Below, one piece after another: positions 47,367 through 55,914 of a DNA stretch of 64,000 nucleotides (positions are counted from its first letter, which is position 1; each line of letters opens with the position of its first letter). The notes beneath the pieces were generated by a model. It saw only the letters and a list, made by a program, of their open reading frames with translations, was not told where the DNA came from and did no database searches. The position numbers were made by a program, and so were the translations under genes. Origin of the DNA: Curtobacterium flaccumfaciens (GTDB lineage Bacteria; Actinomycetota; Actinomycetes; Actinomycetales; Microbacteriaceae); the NCBI GenBank assembly GCA_029689965.1, contig CP121450.1, positions 930,001-994,000 on the forward strand. The letters run 5' to 3'.

Positions 47367-49011
47367 GTGGCCGCCGCCGAATTCCCCTGCCCGACGTGGG
47401 CGAAGGCCTGACCGAGGCCGAGATCGTGCAGTGGCGCGTCGCGATCGGGGACGAGATCGCCGTCGACCAGGTGCTCGTCGAGATCGAGACCGCGAAGTCC
47501 CTGGTGGAGCTGCCGTCGCCGTTCGCCGGCACCGTCACCGGGCTCCTCGTGTCCGAGGGCGACACCGTCGAGGTCGGCAAGCCGATCATCCGTGTCGACT
47601 CCGACGCGTCGGTCGCCTCTGGTGCGCCGGTCCCGTCGACCCAGCCTGGAGGCGCGGCTCCCGTCGCGGACAGCGTCCCGGCCTCGCCTGGGCCCACGCT
47701 GGCCGGTACCGGCGCGCCGCGGAGCCTGCGGAGCGGCGTGACGGCCGAGCCAGTGGGGAACGTCACGGCCACCCCGCCGGCACCGCCCGCACCCGCGGCT
47801 CCGGTCGCGCAGACCCGGCAGCGCCCGCGCCGGTCGCCGCTCCGGCTCCGGCCGCCGCGCCTGCGGCAGCCGCCTCCGCGCCGGCGCAGCCGGTCGCCGA
47901 CGGCGCCTCCGTCGTCGGCACCGACGAGTCCTCCGGCGCCGTCCTCGTCGGCTACGGTTCCGCGACCTCGTCCCCGTCCAGGCGGAAGCCGGGCGCCCGC
48001 CGGGCCGCAGCCCTCGCGGCCGAGGCGAGCCGTGCCTCCAGTGCGGATGCCGCAGCAGCGGCCGAGGCCGCCACGGATCCCGGTGAGGAGAGCACCGCCG
48101 AGGCGATCAGCGCGCTCGGCTCTGGTTCCGGTCGCAAGCAGACCGCGGCGACCAACGTCCTCGCGAAGCCCCCGATCCGAAAGCTCGCGAAGGACCTCGG
48201 CGTCGAGCTGACCGAGATCGTCGCGACCGGTCTCGCCGGTGAGGTCACCCGCGACGACGTCATCCGCCACGCGAAGCAGGCCAGCGTCTTCCGGAACATC
48301 GAGACGCCCGAGTGGGGTGACGTCCGCAGCGAGACGATCCCGGTGAAGGGCGTCCGCAAGGCGATCGCGACCGCGATGACCACGTCGGCGTTCACCGCGC
48401 CGCACGTCTCGCTCTTCGTCGACGTCGACGCGACCCGGACGATGGAGTTCGTCAAGCGTCTGAAGTCCTCGCCGACGTTCGCCGGCGTCAAGGTCTCGCC
48501 GCTGCTCATCGTCGCGAAGGCCGTGATCTGGGCCGTCCGCCGGAACCGCTCGGTGAACTCGACGTGGACCGATCGCGAGATCATCGTCCACCACTTCGTC
48601 AACCTCGGCATCGCGGCGGCGACCCCGCGCGGCCTGATCGTGCCGAACATCAAGGACGCGCAGGACATGTCCCTGCTCGAGCTCGCCCAGGCCCTCGAGC
48701 AGCTCACGCTGACCGCCCGGGACGGCAAGACGACGCCGGCGCAGATGGCGAACGGCACGGTGTCGATCACGAACATCGGTGTGTTCGGGATGGACACCGG
48801 GACGCCGATCCTCAACCCGGGCGAGGTCGCGATCGTGGCGATGGGCACGATCAAGCCGAAGCCGTGGGTCGTCGACGGCGAGGTCCGGTCCCGCATGGTG
48901 ACCACGATCGGTGCCTCGTTCGACCACCGGGTCGTCGACGGTGACGTGGCGTCGCGCTTCGTGCACGACGTGGCGTCGGTGCTCGAGGAACCGGCGCTGC
49001 TGCTCGACTAG
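47367..49011 (+). CDS. 2-Oxoacid dehydrogenase E2 (dihydrolipoamide acyltransferase)
   Basis: About 548 residues after frameshifts near 47383 and 47815. Lipoyl domain [34 protein letters not shown] with the lipoyl Lys; a long Pro/Ala linker; a peripheral subunit-binding domain ([31 protein letters not shown]). The catalytic domain ends [19 protein letters not shown] with the His-x3-Asp-Gly active site. The linker contains an in-frame repeat element (copy C). Its TAG stop lies in a CTAG that is the target of the IS481 insertion, so the protein end is unaltered. No lpd gene follows. Confidence 0.95.
47644..47657 (+). repeat. GCCTGGAGGCGCGG copy inside the E2 linker
   Basis: Exact 14-base copy read as QPGGAA in the flexible linker, 30 bases before copy C of the 60-bp element. 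Confidence 0.6.
47687..47750 (+). repeat. Copy C of the roughly 60-bp element, in the E2 linker
   Basis: Best match to copy A and in frame as [20 protein letters not shown]. Placed between lipoyl and subunit-binding domains, where extra residues are tolerated. Confidence 0.82.
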
Positions 49012-49012
49012 C
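49007..49012. other. Target-site duplication, left
   Basis: ACTAGC, repeated at 50121-50126. It contains the CTAG that supplies both the E2 stop and the transposase stop. Confidence 0.85.
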
Positions 49013-50000
49013 TGTACTGCCCAGGGAGGTTGGTCAACCGTGTGATGGGTGACTGGTTCCCGATGGCGGTGTGGGGCCGGTGGTGATTGTAGTGATGCAG
49101 CCACCCGGGAAGGGCGTTCCGGCGGTCGGACTCGGTCGGGTAGTGGCGTGAGAACGCCCACCCGTTAGCGAGGGTGCGGTGGAACCGTTCGATCTTCCCG
49201 TTGGTCTGGGGTCGGTAGGGTCGGGTCTTCTTCGGCGTGATGTCGAGTTCCGCACATGCGTCACGCCAGGCGTGGGACTTGTAAGCAGATCCGTTGTCGG
49301 ACAGGACCCGCTCGACGCGGACCCCGCGGGCAGCGAACCAGGACACAGCGCGGCGGAGGACACCGATCGCGGTGACAGCCTTTTCGTCTTCGTGGATCTC
49401 GGCGTAAGCGACGCGAGAGTGGTCGTCGATGACGGTGTGCACGAACGCGGTCCCGACGAGAACGCCGCGATACTTGCTCCGACCGGTCCCGGGCGTCGCC
49501 GCACGATTCTTACCGCCCTGCTGGCGGCCGACGAACCGCCAGCCGCCACCGTCGGGGATGTTGCCGAGCTTCTTCACGTCGACGTGGATCATTGAGCCGG
49601 GATACTCGTGCTCGTAACGACGGACCTGCTCGCCGGTCCGGACATCGATGTGGTGCAGCCGGTTCACCCGGCACCGAGTCAGCACGGCGTGCACGGTGGA
49701 CGCGGGCATCCTCAAACGTCCACCGATCGCGACCGGGCCCAACCGCTTCCGCCACCGCAGCTGGACGACTTGCTTCACGAGGGTCTGCGGGGTGCGGTTC
49801 GGGGAGCGATGCGGTCGGGAGGACCGGTCGTGCATGCCGGCTTCGCCCATCGCGGTGTATCGGTCTGCCCACCGCTTCGCGGTCGGCCACGACACGTGGA
49901 AGAACAACGCCGCGTGACGGACCGGCCAACCGTCGTCGACGATCAGACGCGCGATCCGAAGACGTGCACGCGGGGTCAGGGCAGCGTTAGCGTGGGACAA
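49008..50000 (-). CDS. IS481-family transposase
   Basis: Intact, 330 residues, from TTG 50000 ([30 protein letters not shown]). A helix-turn-helix ([13 protein letters not shown]) precedes the DDE catalytic core: [20 protein letters not shown] and [11 protein letters not shown] supply the Asp, Asp and Glu. The C-terminus [17 protein letters not shown] is typical of IS481/IS3. The last codon and stop (AGC TAG) come partly from the target CTAG, not the element itself. Undamaged by frameshifts, unlike neighbouring genes. Confidence 0.96.
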   Translation of the reverse strand: MSHANAALTPRARLRIARLIVDDGWPVRHAALFFHVSWPTAKRWADRYTAMGEAGMHDRSSRPHRSPNRTPQTLVKQVVQLRWRKRLGPVAIGGRLRMPASTVHAVLTRCRVNRLHHIDVRTGEQVRRYEHEYPGSMIHVDVKKLGNIPDGGGWRFVGRQQGGKNRAATPGTGRSKYRGVLVGTAFVHTVIDDHSRVAYAEIHEDEKAVTAIGVLRRAVSWFAARGVRVERVLSDNGSAYKSHAWRDACAELDITPKKTRPYRPQTNGKIERFHRTLANGWAFSRHYPTESDRRNALPGWLHHYNHHRPHTAIGNQSPITRLTNLPGQYS

Positions 50001-50120
50001 GAGGACCTCCTGCGGAGAGTGTGTGAACTGAGCAGCTCCACTCCACCGCAGGAGGTCCTTCTCACGTCGTTACGACGACCGCGAGTCCTTGCACATCAAC
50101 CAACGTCCCTGGGTAGTACA
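49013..50120 (-). mobile_element. IS481-family insertion sequence, 1108 bp, complete
   Basis: Imperfect terminal inverted repeats (TGTACTGCCCAGGGA at the left, TGTACTACCCAGGGA reading inward at the right; 20 of 22 bases match). The 6-bp target duplication ACTAGC fits the NCTAGN target known for IS481. It carries one transposase gene. The element sits exactly in the stop codon of the E2 gene without changing its protein. Confidence 0.95.
50002..50059 (-). promoter_or_regulatory. Hairpin hiding the transposase ribosome-binding site
   Basis: Fourteen-base perfect arms (50002-50015 and 50046-50059). In the transcript the 3' arm contains the AGGAGG placed five bases before the TTG start and the 5' arm carries the matching CCTCCT. 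Transcripts entering from outside the element would fold and block translation, as known for other IS elements such as IS10; for this element it is inference. Confidence 0.7.
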
Positions 50121-50126
50121 ACTAGC
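50121..50126. other. Target-site duplication, right
   Basis: ACTAGC, identical to 49007-49012. Confidence 0.85.
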
Positions 50127-50135
50127 GACGCCCGG

Positions 50136-50774
50136 TCAACCGTGCGTTCGTCGCTGCTCGAATCCCTCGATGAGCGCGACACGGAAGGCGCCGATCGCGA
50201 CGACCGCGTCGAGGGCGAGGGTCCCCGGATCCTCGGTGCTCCCGGCTGCGGTCGCGAGTCGGACGAACGCCTGTGGTCCGATCGATTCCGCCTCGGTGTA
50301 CAACTCGCACACCGCCAGCACTGCATCGGCACGATCGCGTTCGATGCGAGGATCGATGACGTGCGCGACCGACGCTGCGGACTGCCGAGCGCCGGAGCGG
50401 AGGTCCGCGATGACGACCCAGGCGAAGTCGTAGAGGTCCTTGTCCGCTCGACGCCAGTACGCGCTCGCGCCCTTCGCTGCCAAGTAGCCCCCAGCCCGGT
50501 CACCGTCGCTCGCTCTCCGCCGACGACGGTGCTCCGGACGTCGCGGAGAGCCGGGCGCGGCCCGCGGAGGTTCTTCGCACCGAGGGTTGCGGCACCCGGC
50601 AGCGCGATCTCCTGGTCGATGCTGTCCGAGACGTCGACCAGGAACTCCACCTGGACCGGGAAGCCGTCCACCTCCTTCACCCATCGCCAGCCGGTGTTCG
50701 GAGTCGACGTGGTGAAGCCAGCCTGCTGCAGTGCCCGCTCGAGCGTCCCGGTCCCGGGGCAGCGCGCCGTTCAC
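50136..50774 (-). CDS. Nucleotidyltransferase-like protein, candidate AbiEii-type toxin
   Basis: About 213 residues; at least three frameshifts (near 50755, 50490 and 50480). GTG 50774 overlaps the upstream stop as GTGA. Visible pieces: ERALQQAGFTTSTPN, WVKEVDGFPVQVEFLVDVSD, IALPGAATLGAKNLRGP and AYWRRADKDLYDFAWVVIADL. The late KDxYD segment and the VEFLVDV strand resemble minimal nucleotidyltransferases of AbiEii-like systems, which modify tRNA or other RNAs. No complete GS-x-DxD motif is seen, perhaps because of sequence errors. Together with the upstream gene it forms a probable toxin-antitoxin pair; unproven. Confidence 0.55.
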   Translation of the reverse strand: MNGALPRDRDARAGTAAGWLHHVDSEHRLAMGEGGGRLPGPGGVPGRRLGQHRPGDRAAGCRNPRCEEPPRAAPGSPRRPEHRRRRRASDGDRAGGYLAAKGASAYWRRADKDLYDFAWVVIADLRSGARQSAASVAHVIDPRIERDRADAVLAVCELYTEAESIGPQAFVRLATAAGSTEDPGTLALDAVVAIGAFRVALIEGFEQRRTHG

Positions 50775-51823
50775 GAGAACAGCCGGAGTGCTGTCGATCG
50801 GAACGCCTCCGCTGCTTCGCGCTCTCGCTCGGAACCCGCGAGGAGATCGGCGTAGATGCGTCCGCCAGAGGCCACGAAGGACCGTTCGCCCCGGCCCCGG
50901 GTGTTCACGATCACGGGAGAAGCGGGAGCGAGTCGGATCCGTGGGGCCGCGGCAGGGATCATCGTCGCCGTTCTCGTACCGCGGTCGATCCCGGACCACC
51001 CGTCCGGCGTGTCCACGTACGCCGTCACGATCCAGCCGCCCGTCAGGAACGGTCGGACCTCCTCGCTCGCCGCCGGTCCGGTGAGGATGAGGCTGCTGCC
51101 GAACGCCGCGCTGAGGTCGTCGATGATCCGGCTCGGCTCGCGATGGATCGAGTGGAAGCCGTCGAACCGCCGGTGTTGTGCGCCGACCCACGCCGCCCAT
51201 GCATCGAGCAGCGCAGGAGCGTTCGCGACGATCCGACTCCGAGCGTGCTTCCCACGAGCCGTCCATCCGCTCCTGTCGAACATCGCGAGGGTGTTCGCAA
51301 CGGTACCCAGGGAACGCCCGACAGGTTCGCGAGGGCCTCGACCTCGGGGACCTCGTTCGCTCCGGGGAGCTCCGGGTCCCGCTTCTCCAGGATCGCGAAG
51401 AGCGCCTCCGCGACGTCTGACCGTGCTCCGGACCATCCGATCTCTGCTCGGAACCTCCGGTGTCTCCCGTCTCCGTCCCGGTCGACCCACACCGTCCCGA
51501 GCCGCAACTCGGCCGAGCCGTCGAGGCCGATCCAGGACAGCCCTGCAGAACGCAGCAACTGACGCGCGCCGGCCGAGAAGCTGGTGAGCAGCGACGACGA
51601 CGAGATCATCGTTCGATCGCGCATCGAGCGTTCGACCATCGCGGAGAGCCCGCTGCACGTCGCGGGGGTACCCGTACCCGGCCCAGACGAGGTGAAGGCG
51701 GTGCCGCGAGCCGTCGGGCAACGACGCATCGAAGTCGCCTTCCCCTCGCTTTCGCAGGGTCACTGAGCCCAGCGGAAGCGACGCGCGGAGGGCTGCCTCG
51801 GCTTCTCTTTCAGCTTTGAACAC
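50771..51823 (-). CDS. AbiEi-like (COG4861-type) protein, candidate antitoxin/autoregulator
   Basis: From GTG 51823 (VFKAEREAEAALRASLPLGSVTL), about 350 residues with about three frameshifts (near 51720, 51590 and 51320). A helix-turn-helix-like stretch lies mid-protein (EALANLSGVSLGTVANTLAMFDRSGW). The C-terminus ends SGGRIYADLLAGSEREREAAEAFRSTALRLF, recalling the YADLLA ending of COG4861/AbiEi-like proteins (recall, not checked). An AT-rich palindrome overlaps its promoter and the start appears leaderless. It is coupled by a GTGA overlap to a nucleotidyltransferase-like gene. Confidence 0.55.
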   Translation of the reverse strand: MFKAEREAEAALRASLPLGSVTLRKRGEGDFDASLPDGSRHRLHLVWAGYGYPRDVQRALRDGRTLDARSNDDLVVVAAHQLLGRRASVAAFCRAVLDRPRRLGRVAARDGVGRPGRRRETPEVPSRDRMVRSTVRRRGGALRDPGEAGPGAPRSERGPRGRGPREPVGRSLGTVANTLAMFDRSGWTARGKHARSRIVANAPALLDAWAAWVGAQHRRFDGFHSIHREPSRIIDDLSAAFGSSLILTGPAASEEVRPFLTGGWIVTAYVDTPDGWSGIDRGTRTATMIPAAAPRIRLAPASPVIVNTRGRGERSFVASGGRIYADLLAGSEREREAAEAFRSTALRLFS

Positions 51824-51824
51824 T

Positions 51825-51859
51825 TTTTCACTGTACAGTGAAAACAGTTTCCTGGTGAA
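51825..51859 (-). promoter_or_regulatory. Promoter with 20-bp perfect palindrome (candidate autoregulatory operator)
   Basis: TTTTCACTGTACAGTGAAAA (51825-51844) is fully symmetric and strikingly AT-rich for this genome. On the minus strand it holds a -10-like TACAGT (51835-51830), 18 bases after a -35-like TTCACC (51859-51854). Transcription would begin at the GTG itself, giving a leaderless mRNA. A protein bound to the palindrome would block the promoter. Confidence 0.7.
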
Positions 51860-51956
51860 GAAGCATGCACGTTGTTCTGGGGTGCGAGGGGACGGTGGGT
51901 GCGGAACGTCGCGCGCCGTTCACCCGGATGTCGGTGGGCGGCGGGATGATCGACGC

Positions 51957-52533
51957 ATGGTCCACCAGCTCCTGATGCCCTCGCAGGAGATCCGAACGGA
52001 TCGCCTCCTGCTCACCCCGCTGACCCCCGCCGACATCGACGACGTGCACGACGTGTTCTCCGACGCCCGGACGTGGACCCACCTGCCCGCCGGTCGGCAC
52101 ACGGTGCGGGCGTCGACCGTGGATCTCGTCCAGCGCAAGATCGGTGGTCGCGCTCGTCACGGCCTCGGGTCGTGGGCGGTGCGTTCGGCTGCGGACCACG
52201 CGTTCCTCGGGGTCGGCGGTGTCGACATGACCGCCGCCGGGGTGTGGAACCTCGGGTACCGGCTGGCACCGTCGGCGTGGGGCAACGGCTACGCGACGGA
52301 GATCGCCCGCGCCGCCGTCAGTGCTGCGCACGAGCTTCGCACCCGACGTCCCGGTCACGGGTCGGGTGCTCACGAACAACCCGGCGTCGGCCGCGGTGCT
52401 CGAACGGGCGGGGTTGTCGCTCGTGTGGCAGGGATCGACGTCCGCCACGCTGCCGACCGGTGTCGAGCGTCAGGTGTGGGCAGACCGGGCGCTCTCACGG
52501 ACGCAGCGGGCCTGGCTCGTCGCCAACGCCTGA
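51957..52533 (+). CDS. GNAT family N-acetyltransferase (RimJ/RimL type)
   Basis: About 192 residues with a frameshift near 52335. EIRTDRLLLTPLTPADIDDVHDV is the standard start of RimJ/L-like GNATs. NLGYRLAPSAWGNGYATEIARAAV holds the acetyl-CoA pyrophosphate loop region. The C-terminal VLTNNPASAAVLERAGLSLVWQG is the N-x2-S-x3-LE-x2-GF-like motif. Transfers an acetyl group to an amine of protein or small molecule; substrate unknown. It is divergent from the toxin-antitoxin-like operon. Confidence 0.87.
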
Positions 52534-52547
52534 GTTCCCACCGCCGT

Positions 52548-53187
52548 TCACCCGTCGGAGGCGTACAGCGAGACCGTCTTGGATGCTCGTGCTTCCACGT
52601 CTGCTGCATGCGTCGCCATGATCACCGCGGCGCCGAGTCGGCGAACTCGTCGAGCAGATCGAGCACCATCGCCGCATTGGTCCCGTCGAGTGCGCTCGTC
52701 GGTTCGTCGGCGAGGATGACGTCAGGCTGCTTGACCAGCAGGCGGGCGAGGGCCACACGTTGCTGCTCTCCGCCGCTGAGCTCGTGAGCGCGGTCCGTCG
52801 CCCTGCCGACGAGGCCCACCCGCTCCAGTGCTGCGGCTGTACGCACGGCTTCTCCACGACGCTTCCTGCCTGGCACCCGGGCGATGTCGATGTTCGCCTG
52901 CACGGTCATGTCAGGTACCAACCCGAAGTCCTGGAAGAGGTAGCCCAGGTGATCTCGGCGGACGAGACGCGCGCTTCGACCTCGTCCGCCGGCGACCACA
53001 CCGTTGATCCGAATCGATCCGGAGTCGAACCTGTCGATGTGGCCCAGGCAGTCGAGGAGTGTCGACTTCCCGGATCCGCTCGGCCGATGACGGCGAGGGT
53101 CTCACCGCGGTCCACGTCGAACGTCAGGTCGTGCCAGAGCACCCGTCGTCCGCGCCGCTTGTCAGCGCTGCGCACTTCGATCATCAT
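52548..53187 (-). CDS. ABC transporter ATPase of the lactococcin-972-type cluster
   Basis: About 213 residues with three frameshifts (near 53080, 52990 and 52630). In the repaired frame [45 protein letters not shown] shows Walker [14 protein letters not shown] is the Q loop, [32 protein letters not shown] the ABC signature and Walker B, and MATHAAD the H loop. MacB/LolD-like; in lactococcin 972 systems the ATPase is encoded with the multi-TM protein. It overlaps that gene by four bases (ATGA). Confidence 0.88.
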
Positions 53188-55185
53188 GATCCGTTCCCTC
53201 GTGTTCGGGCGACACCCTTCGCCGTCGTCGCGATCGCCGCCAGGCTTGTGACACAGACCAGAGCGAGCGCGCCAGCGGCGAACGCAGCCGCGACTCCCGC
53301 AGTCTGGGCGACTGGGTCGAGTGACGAGTGGAGTCCGGTTCCGTCGGGCCGGAGACCCCACCAGGTGTTGATCGTGACGACCGCGGAAACGGTCAGCAGC
53401 ATCGCTTCGATCACCAGAAGACTCCCGTTCGCCCGCAAGAAGGGCGTGCCGGCAGCGACCTTCGCGAAGTGAGCGCGGCCGTACCGGCGTCGGTGCGCGA
53501 TCGCGCTGAGCGCCGCGAGCGCCCCGCTGACGACGAAGGCGCTCGCGACTCCGGCAACTCCGATCCCGACCATGCGCACGGCAATCCGAGCTTCTTCCGC
53601 AGCCACTTGACCCACATCGACGACGGCGCTGAACTCCCGGTCGACATCGAAAGCTCGGATTGCGCGCTCGGCGGCGACCCGCGAGCCGAACACGATGTCC
53701 CCACTGGACAGCCATGAGCCGAGGAGATCCGCAGAGAACGCCGAAGCCGGTTCCGGCACGACGACCAAGATCGCGTCGTCGAGCCATGCCCGCGACGTTG
53801 AATCACCGGGATACGAGTACAGATCCTGTGCGGCGAGTCGGCCGACCGTGATGCCTGCGAGCGCAGCGGCTGGCGCGTCTCGGAGCTCCCATTCGGACAG
53901 GGCCTGGACGAGCCGATCCGAGTTGATGTCGGTGTGCTGGGCAGCCAGACTGTTATGCCTCGGCCAGCGTCGGTGAGACGAGTGCCGTCCTCCGCGCGGA
54001 CGTCCTGCAGCTGCAGGTAGCCGGAGTCCACGAACAACGCGGGTGCCACGCTCCGGCCGTGCCCCGTGGACACCTCGACAGGTGCTGCGAGAAGCGCGTC
54101 TCCGTGGTTGAGAGCACGTCCCGCGAACTCGCCGATCCGGTCCCAGTACGATTGCGTGTCCACTGGGCGTGGGTCCGGGGTGACCCGAAGCTGGACCGTT
54201 TCCCCGGCGGCCCGCAGGTCGCGCTCAGCGCTGCCTGATCGAACGACGGCGACGGCCCCGACGAGGTCGAACGCCGCCGCGACGAGCAGGAGGAGCGCCG
54301 GGACGCGTGCTCCTTGGAGCGCGACCAAGAGCGGCCCAGGTGGCCGTGCGCCCGAAGCGCCTCGGCCATCGGTCGGCGGCACGCGACGAGCGTGCCGACT
54401 GCGTGCGTGGCGATGAGGGGAGCGAGAAGTGCTGCGCAGAGGATCGCGACCGCTGCGCCGAACGTCATCACATCCGCCAGCCCGTTGTGGAACGCGAGCC
54501 CGATCGCCGCGCACGGGGCCGCGATCGCGACGATGAGCAAGGCGGTTCGGGTCTCTGCCAGTTCGACGAGCAGGATTGACGCGGTGCCCCTCCCGTGCAG
54601 CCGCCGCACCGCGCAACGGCGGGGTGACCCGACCGTCCCCATCAAGCACAAGACCGAGGATCCCAGCGTCAGGGCGGCGATGAGACCGAGTGCCCCGTTG
54701 ACGCCGTCGGCGATCCCGACGCGACGGAGCAGCGGGGTGCGCTCAGACGTCACGTCGTAGCCGACCCCCGTCAGCGCATCGATGGTCGCTCGTCGTGCTC
54801 GTTCGTCACCGAACACGTCGTAGGTCCCCGTGGGGTCGAACTGGTCCAGGTCTGCCATGGGCCGGACGTCTGTCGTCATGGCGCTCGAGAAGTCCGCGTA
54901 GCCGTCTCGGAGCCACGACTCACCCCGGCTCGCCGGAGCATCGGTGACGAGTGCCACGCGCCGAATGGTGGGGGCAGATCTGTCCGCCACGACGCGCACG
55001 ATGGTCGCGTCCTCGGCCCGCGCGATGCGTTCGAGCGCGGCAGCGACTCGCTGGTTGGATCCGGTCTCGCTGCCCGCCGCGGCAGTCACTGTCGACGACG
55101 CTCCGACGAGTCCGGCTTCGCTGACCTGCGTCAGGCCGATGAAGCCCAGCACGAACGCGAGGAGCGGCGGGACGACGTACGCCAT
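53184..55185 (-). CDS. Bacteriocin-associated integral membrane protein (TIGR01654/DUF1430-like)
   Basis: About 667 residues after frameshifts near 54310, 53975 and possibly others. One N-terminal helix (VVPPLLAFVLGFIGLTQV) and a long external region are followed by several helices (GLIAALTLGSSVLCLMGTVG, TALLIVAIAAPCAAIGLAFHN, DVMTFGAAVAILCAALLAPLIATHAVG). A second half repeats that layout and ends in three more helices. This two-unit permease form fits the membrane component of lactococcin 972 clusters, proposed in immunity or export. The frame stays open upstream to 55296; ATG 55185 is a conservative start. Confidence 0.78.
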
Positions 55186-55264
55186 CGTGACGGATCGGAC
55201 GACAGGCCTACTCTTCCGGGATCGGCGTGCACGGGCACCCCCGGTAGGAGAGCCCGTGGCACGA

Positions 55265-55659
55265 TCAGCAGTTGTGGTAGTACGCCTTGTTGCCACTGGA
55301 AGCCTTCGGCGTCATCGCCATCGCGTACTTGCCGCCCGGGACGTTGGACACTCGCTTGGACTTCTTGCCCACCGCAGTGGCACCGTGGCACCGCTTCTCA
55401 CGGAAGTAGTTCGACCACGTGTCGTCCTTGCCGACTCCCCACTGCCAGAAGCTCCGCCCCCGCCGTCGTCCTTCCTCGTGGAGACCTCAGAGGTCTCACC
55501 GGTCGACCCGGCTCCGGACTCGGCGATGACAACACCACCGGCCTCGGGGCCCGACCCCAGGACCTCGTCCGGCGTGGCCGATGCGGTCGTGGCGGTCCCT
55601 GCGATCAGGCCGATCGACAGCCCGAGGCCGAGGAGGACCTTCATCTTCGTGTTCTGCAT
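55265..55659 (-). CDS. Lactococcin 972 family bacteriocin precursor
   Basis: MQNTKMKVLLGLGLSIGLIA is a Sec signal peptide ending near ASA. After a propeptide-like acidic region and a frameshift near 55453, the C-terminal about 62 residues read FWQWGVGKDDTWSNYFREKR, then CHGATAVGKK, and end GNKAYYHNC. The Trp, SNY, H-AT-V, G-K-A and YYxN positions align with lactococcin 972, as I recall it. Unlike that peptide there are two cysteines, which could form a disulfide. About 131 residues. ATG 55662 is an alternative start; AGGGGA precedes both. Lactococcin 972 acts on cell-wall precursors. Confidence 0.85.
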
Positions 55660-55696
55660 CATTCCCCTTTCACTGCCCCCTAGTGAGGCGTGCCTC

Positions 55697-55726
55697 ATCG
55701 TGGCAAGACGTGAACGGCGATGTCAA
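55697..55726 (-). promoter_or_regulatory. Promoter of the bacteriocin gene
   Basis: A perfect TTGACA -35 box (minus strand 55726-55721), an 18-base spacer and CACGAT as -10 (55702-55697), in an AT-richer stretch. The inverted repeat TGAGGC/GCCTCA at about 55684-55697 abuts the -10 and could be an operator. Confidence 0.6.
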
Positions 55727-55758
55727 AAACTCTGGATGTAAATATTGGCTATCTTCGA

Positions 55759-55914
55759 TCAACCATCGTGGTGGTTCCGCGGTGGACTGCCCAACGTTGC
55801 ACAGATCGCCGTGAGGGCCAACAGCGCTCCCGTGACCGGCGCCGCGGCCAGCGGGCAGAGCGTCAGTGCGACGACGGCGATGAGGGCGACCACACCGAGC
55901 ACGAGGTGGCTCAC
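55759..55914 (-). CDS. Small membrane protein (51 aa)
   Basis: From GTG 55914: VSHLVLGVVALIAVVALTLCPLAAAPVTGALLALTAICATL, two hydrophobic helices with a Pro/Ala loop, ending NHHDG. The GTG overlaps the stop of the esterase gene (GTGA), making it the last gene of the mprF operon. No function recognised. Confidence 0.55.
   Translation of the reverse strand: MSHLVLGVVALIAVVALTLCPLAAAPVTGALLALTAICATLGSPPRNHHDG

Noticed and set aside
46256-49161. Long antisense open frames over the dehydrogenase operon
   Set aside because: High-GC shadows rich in Arg, His and Asp with no family patterns; the plus-strand genes are certain.
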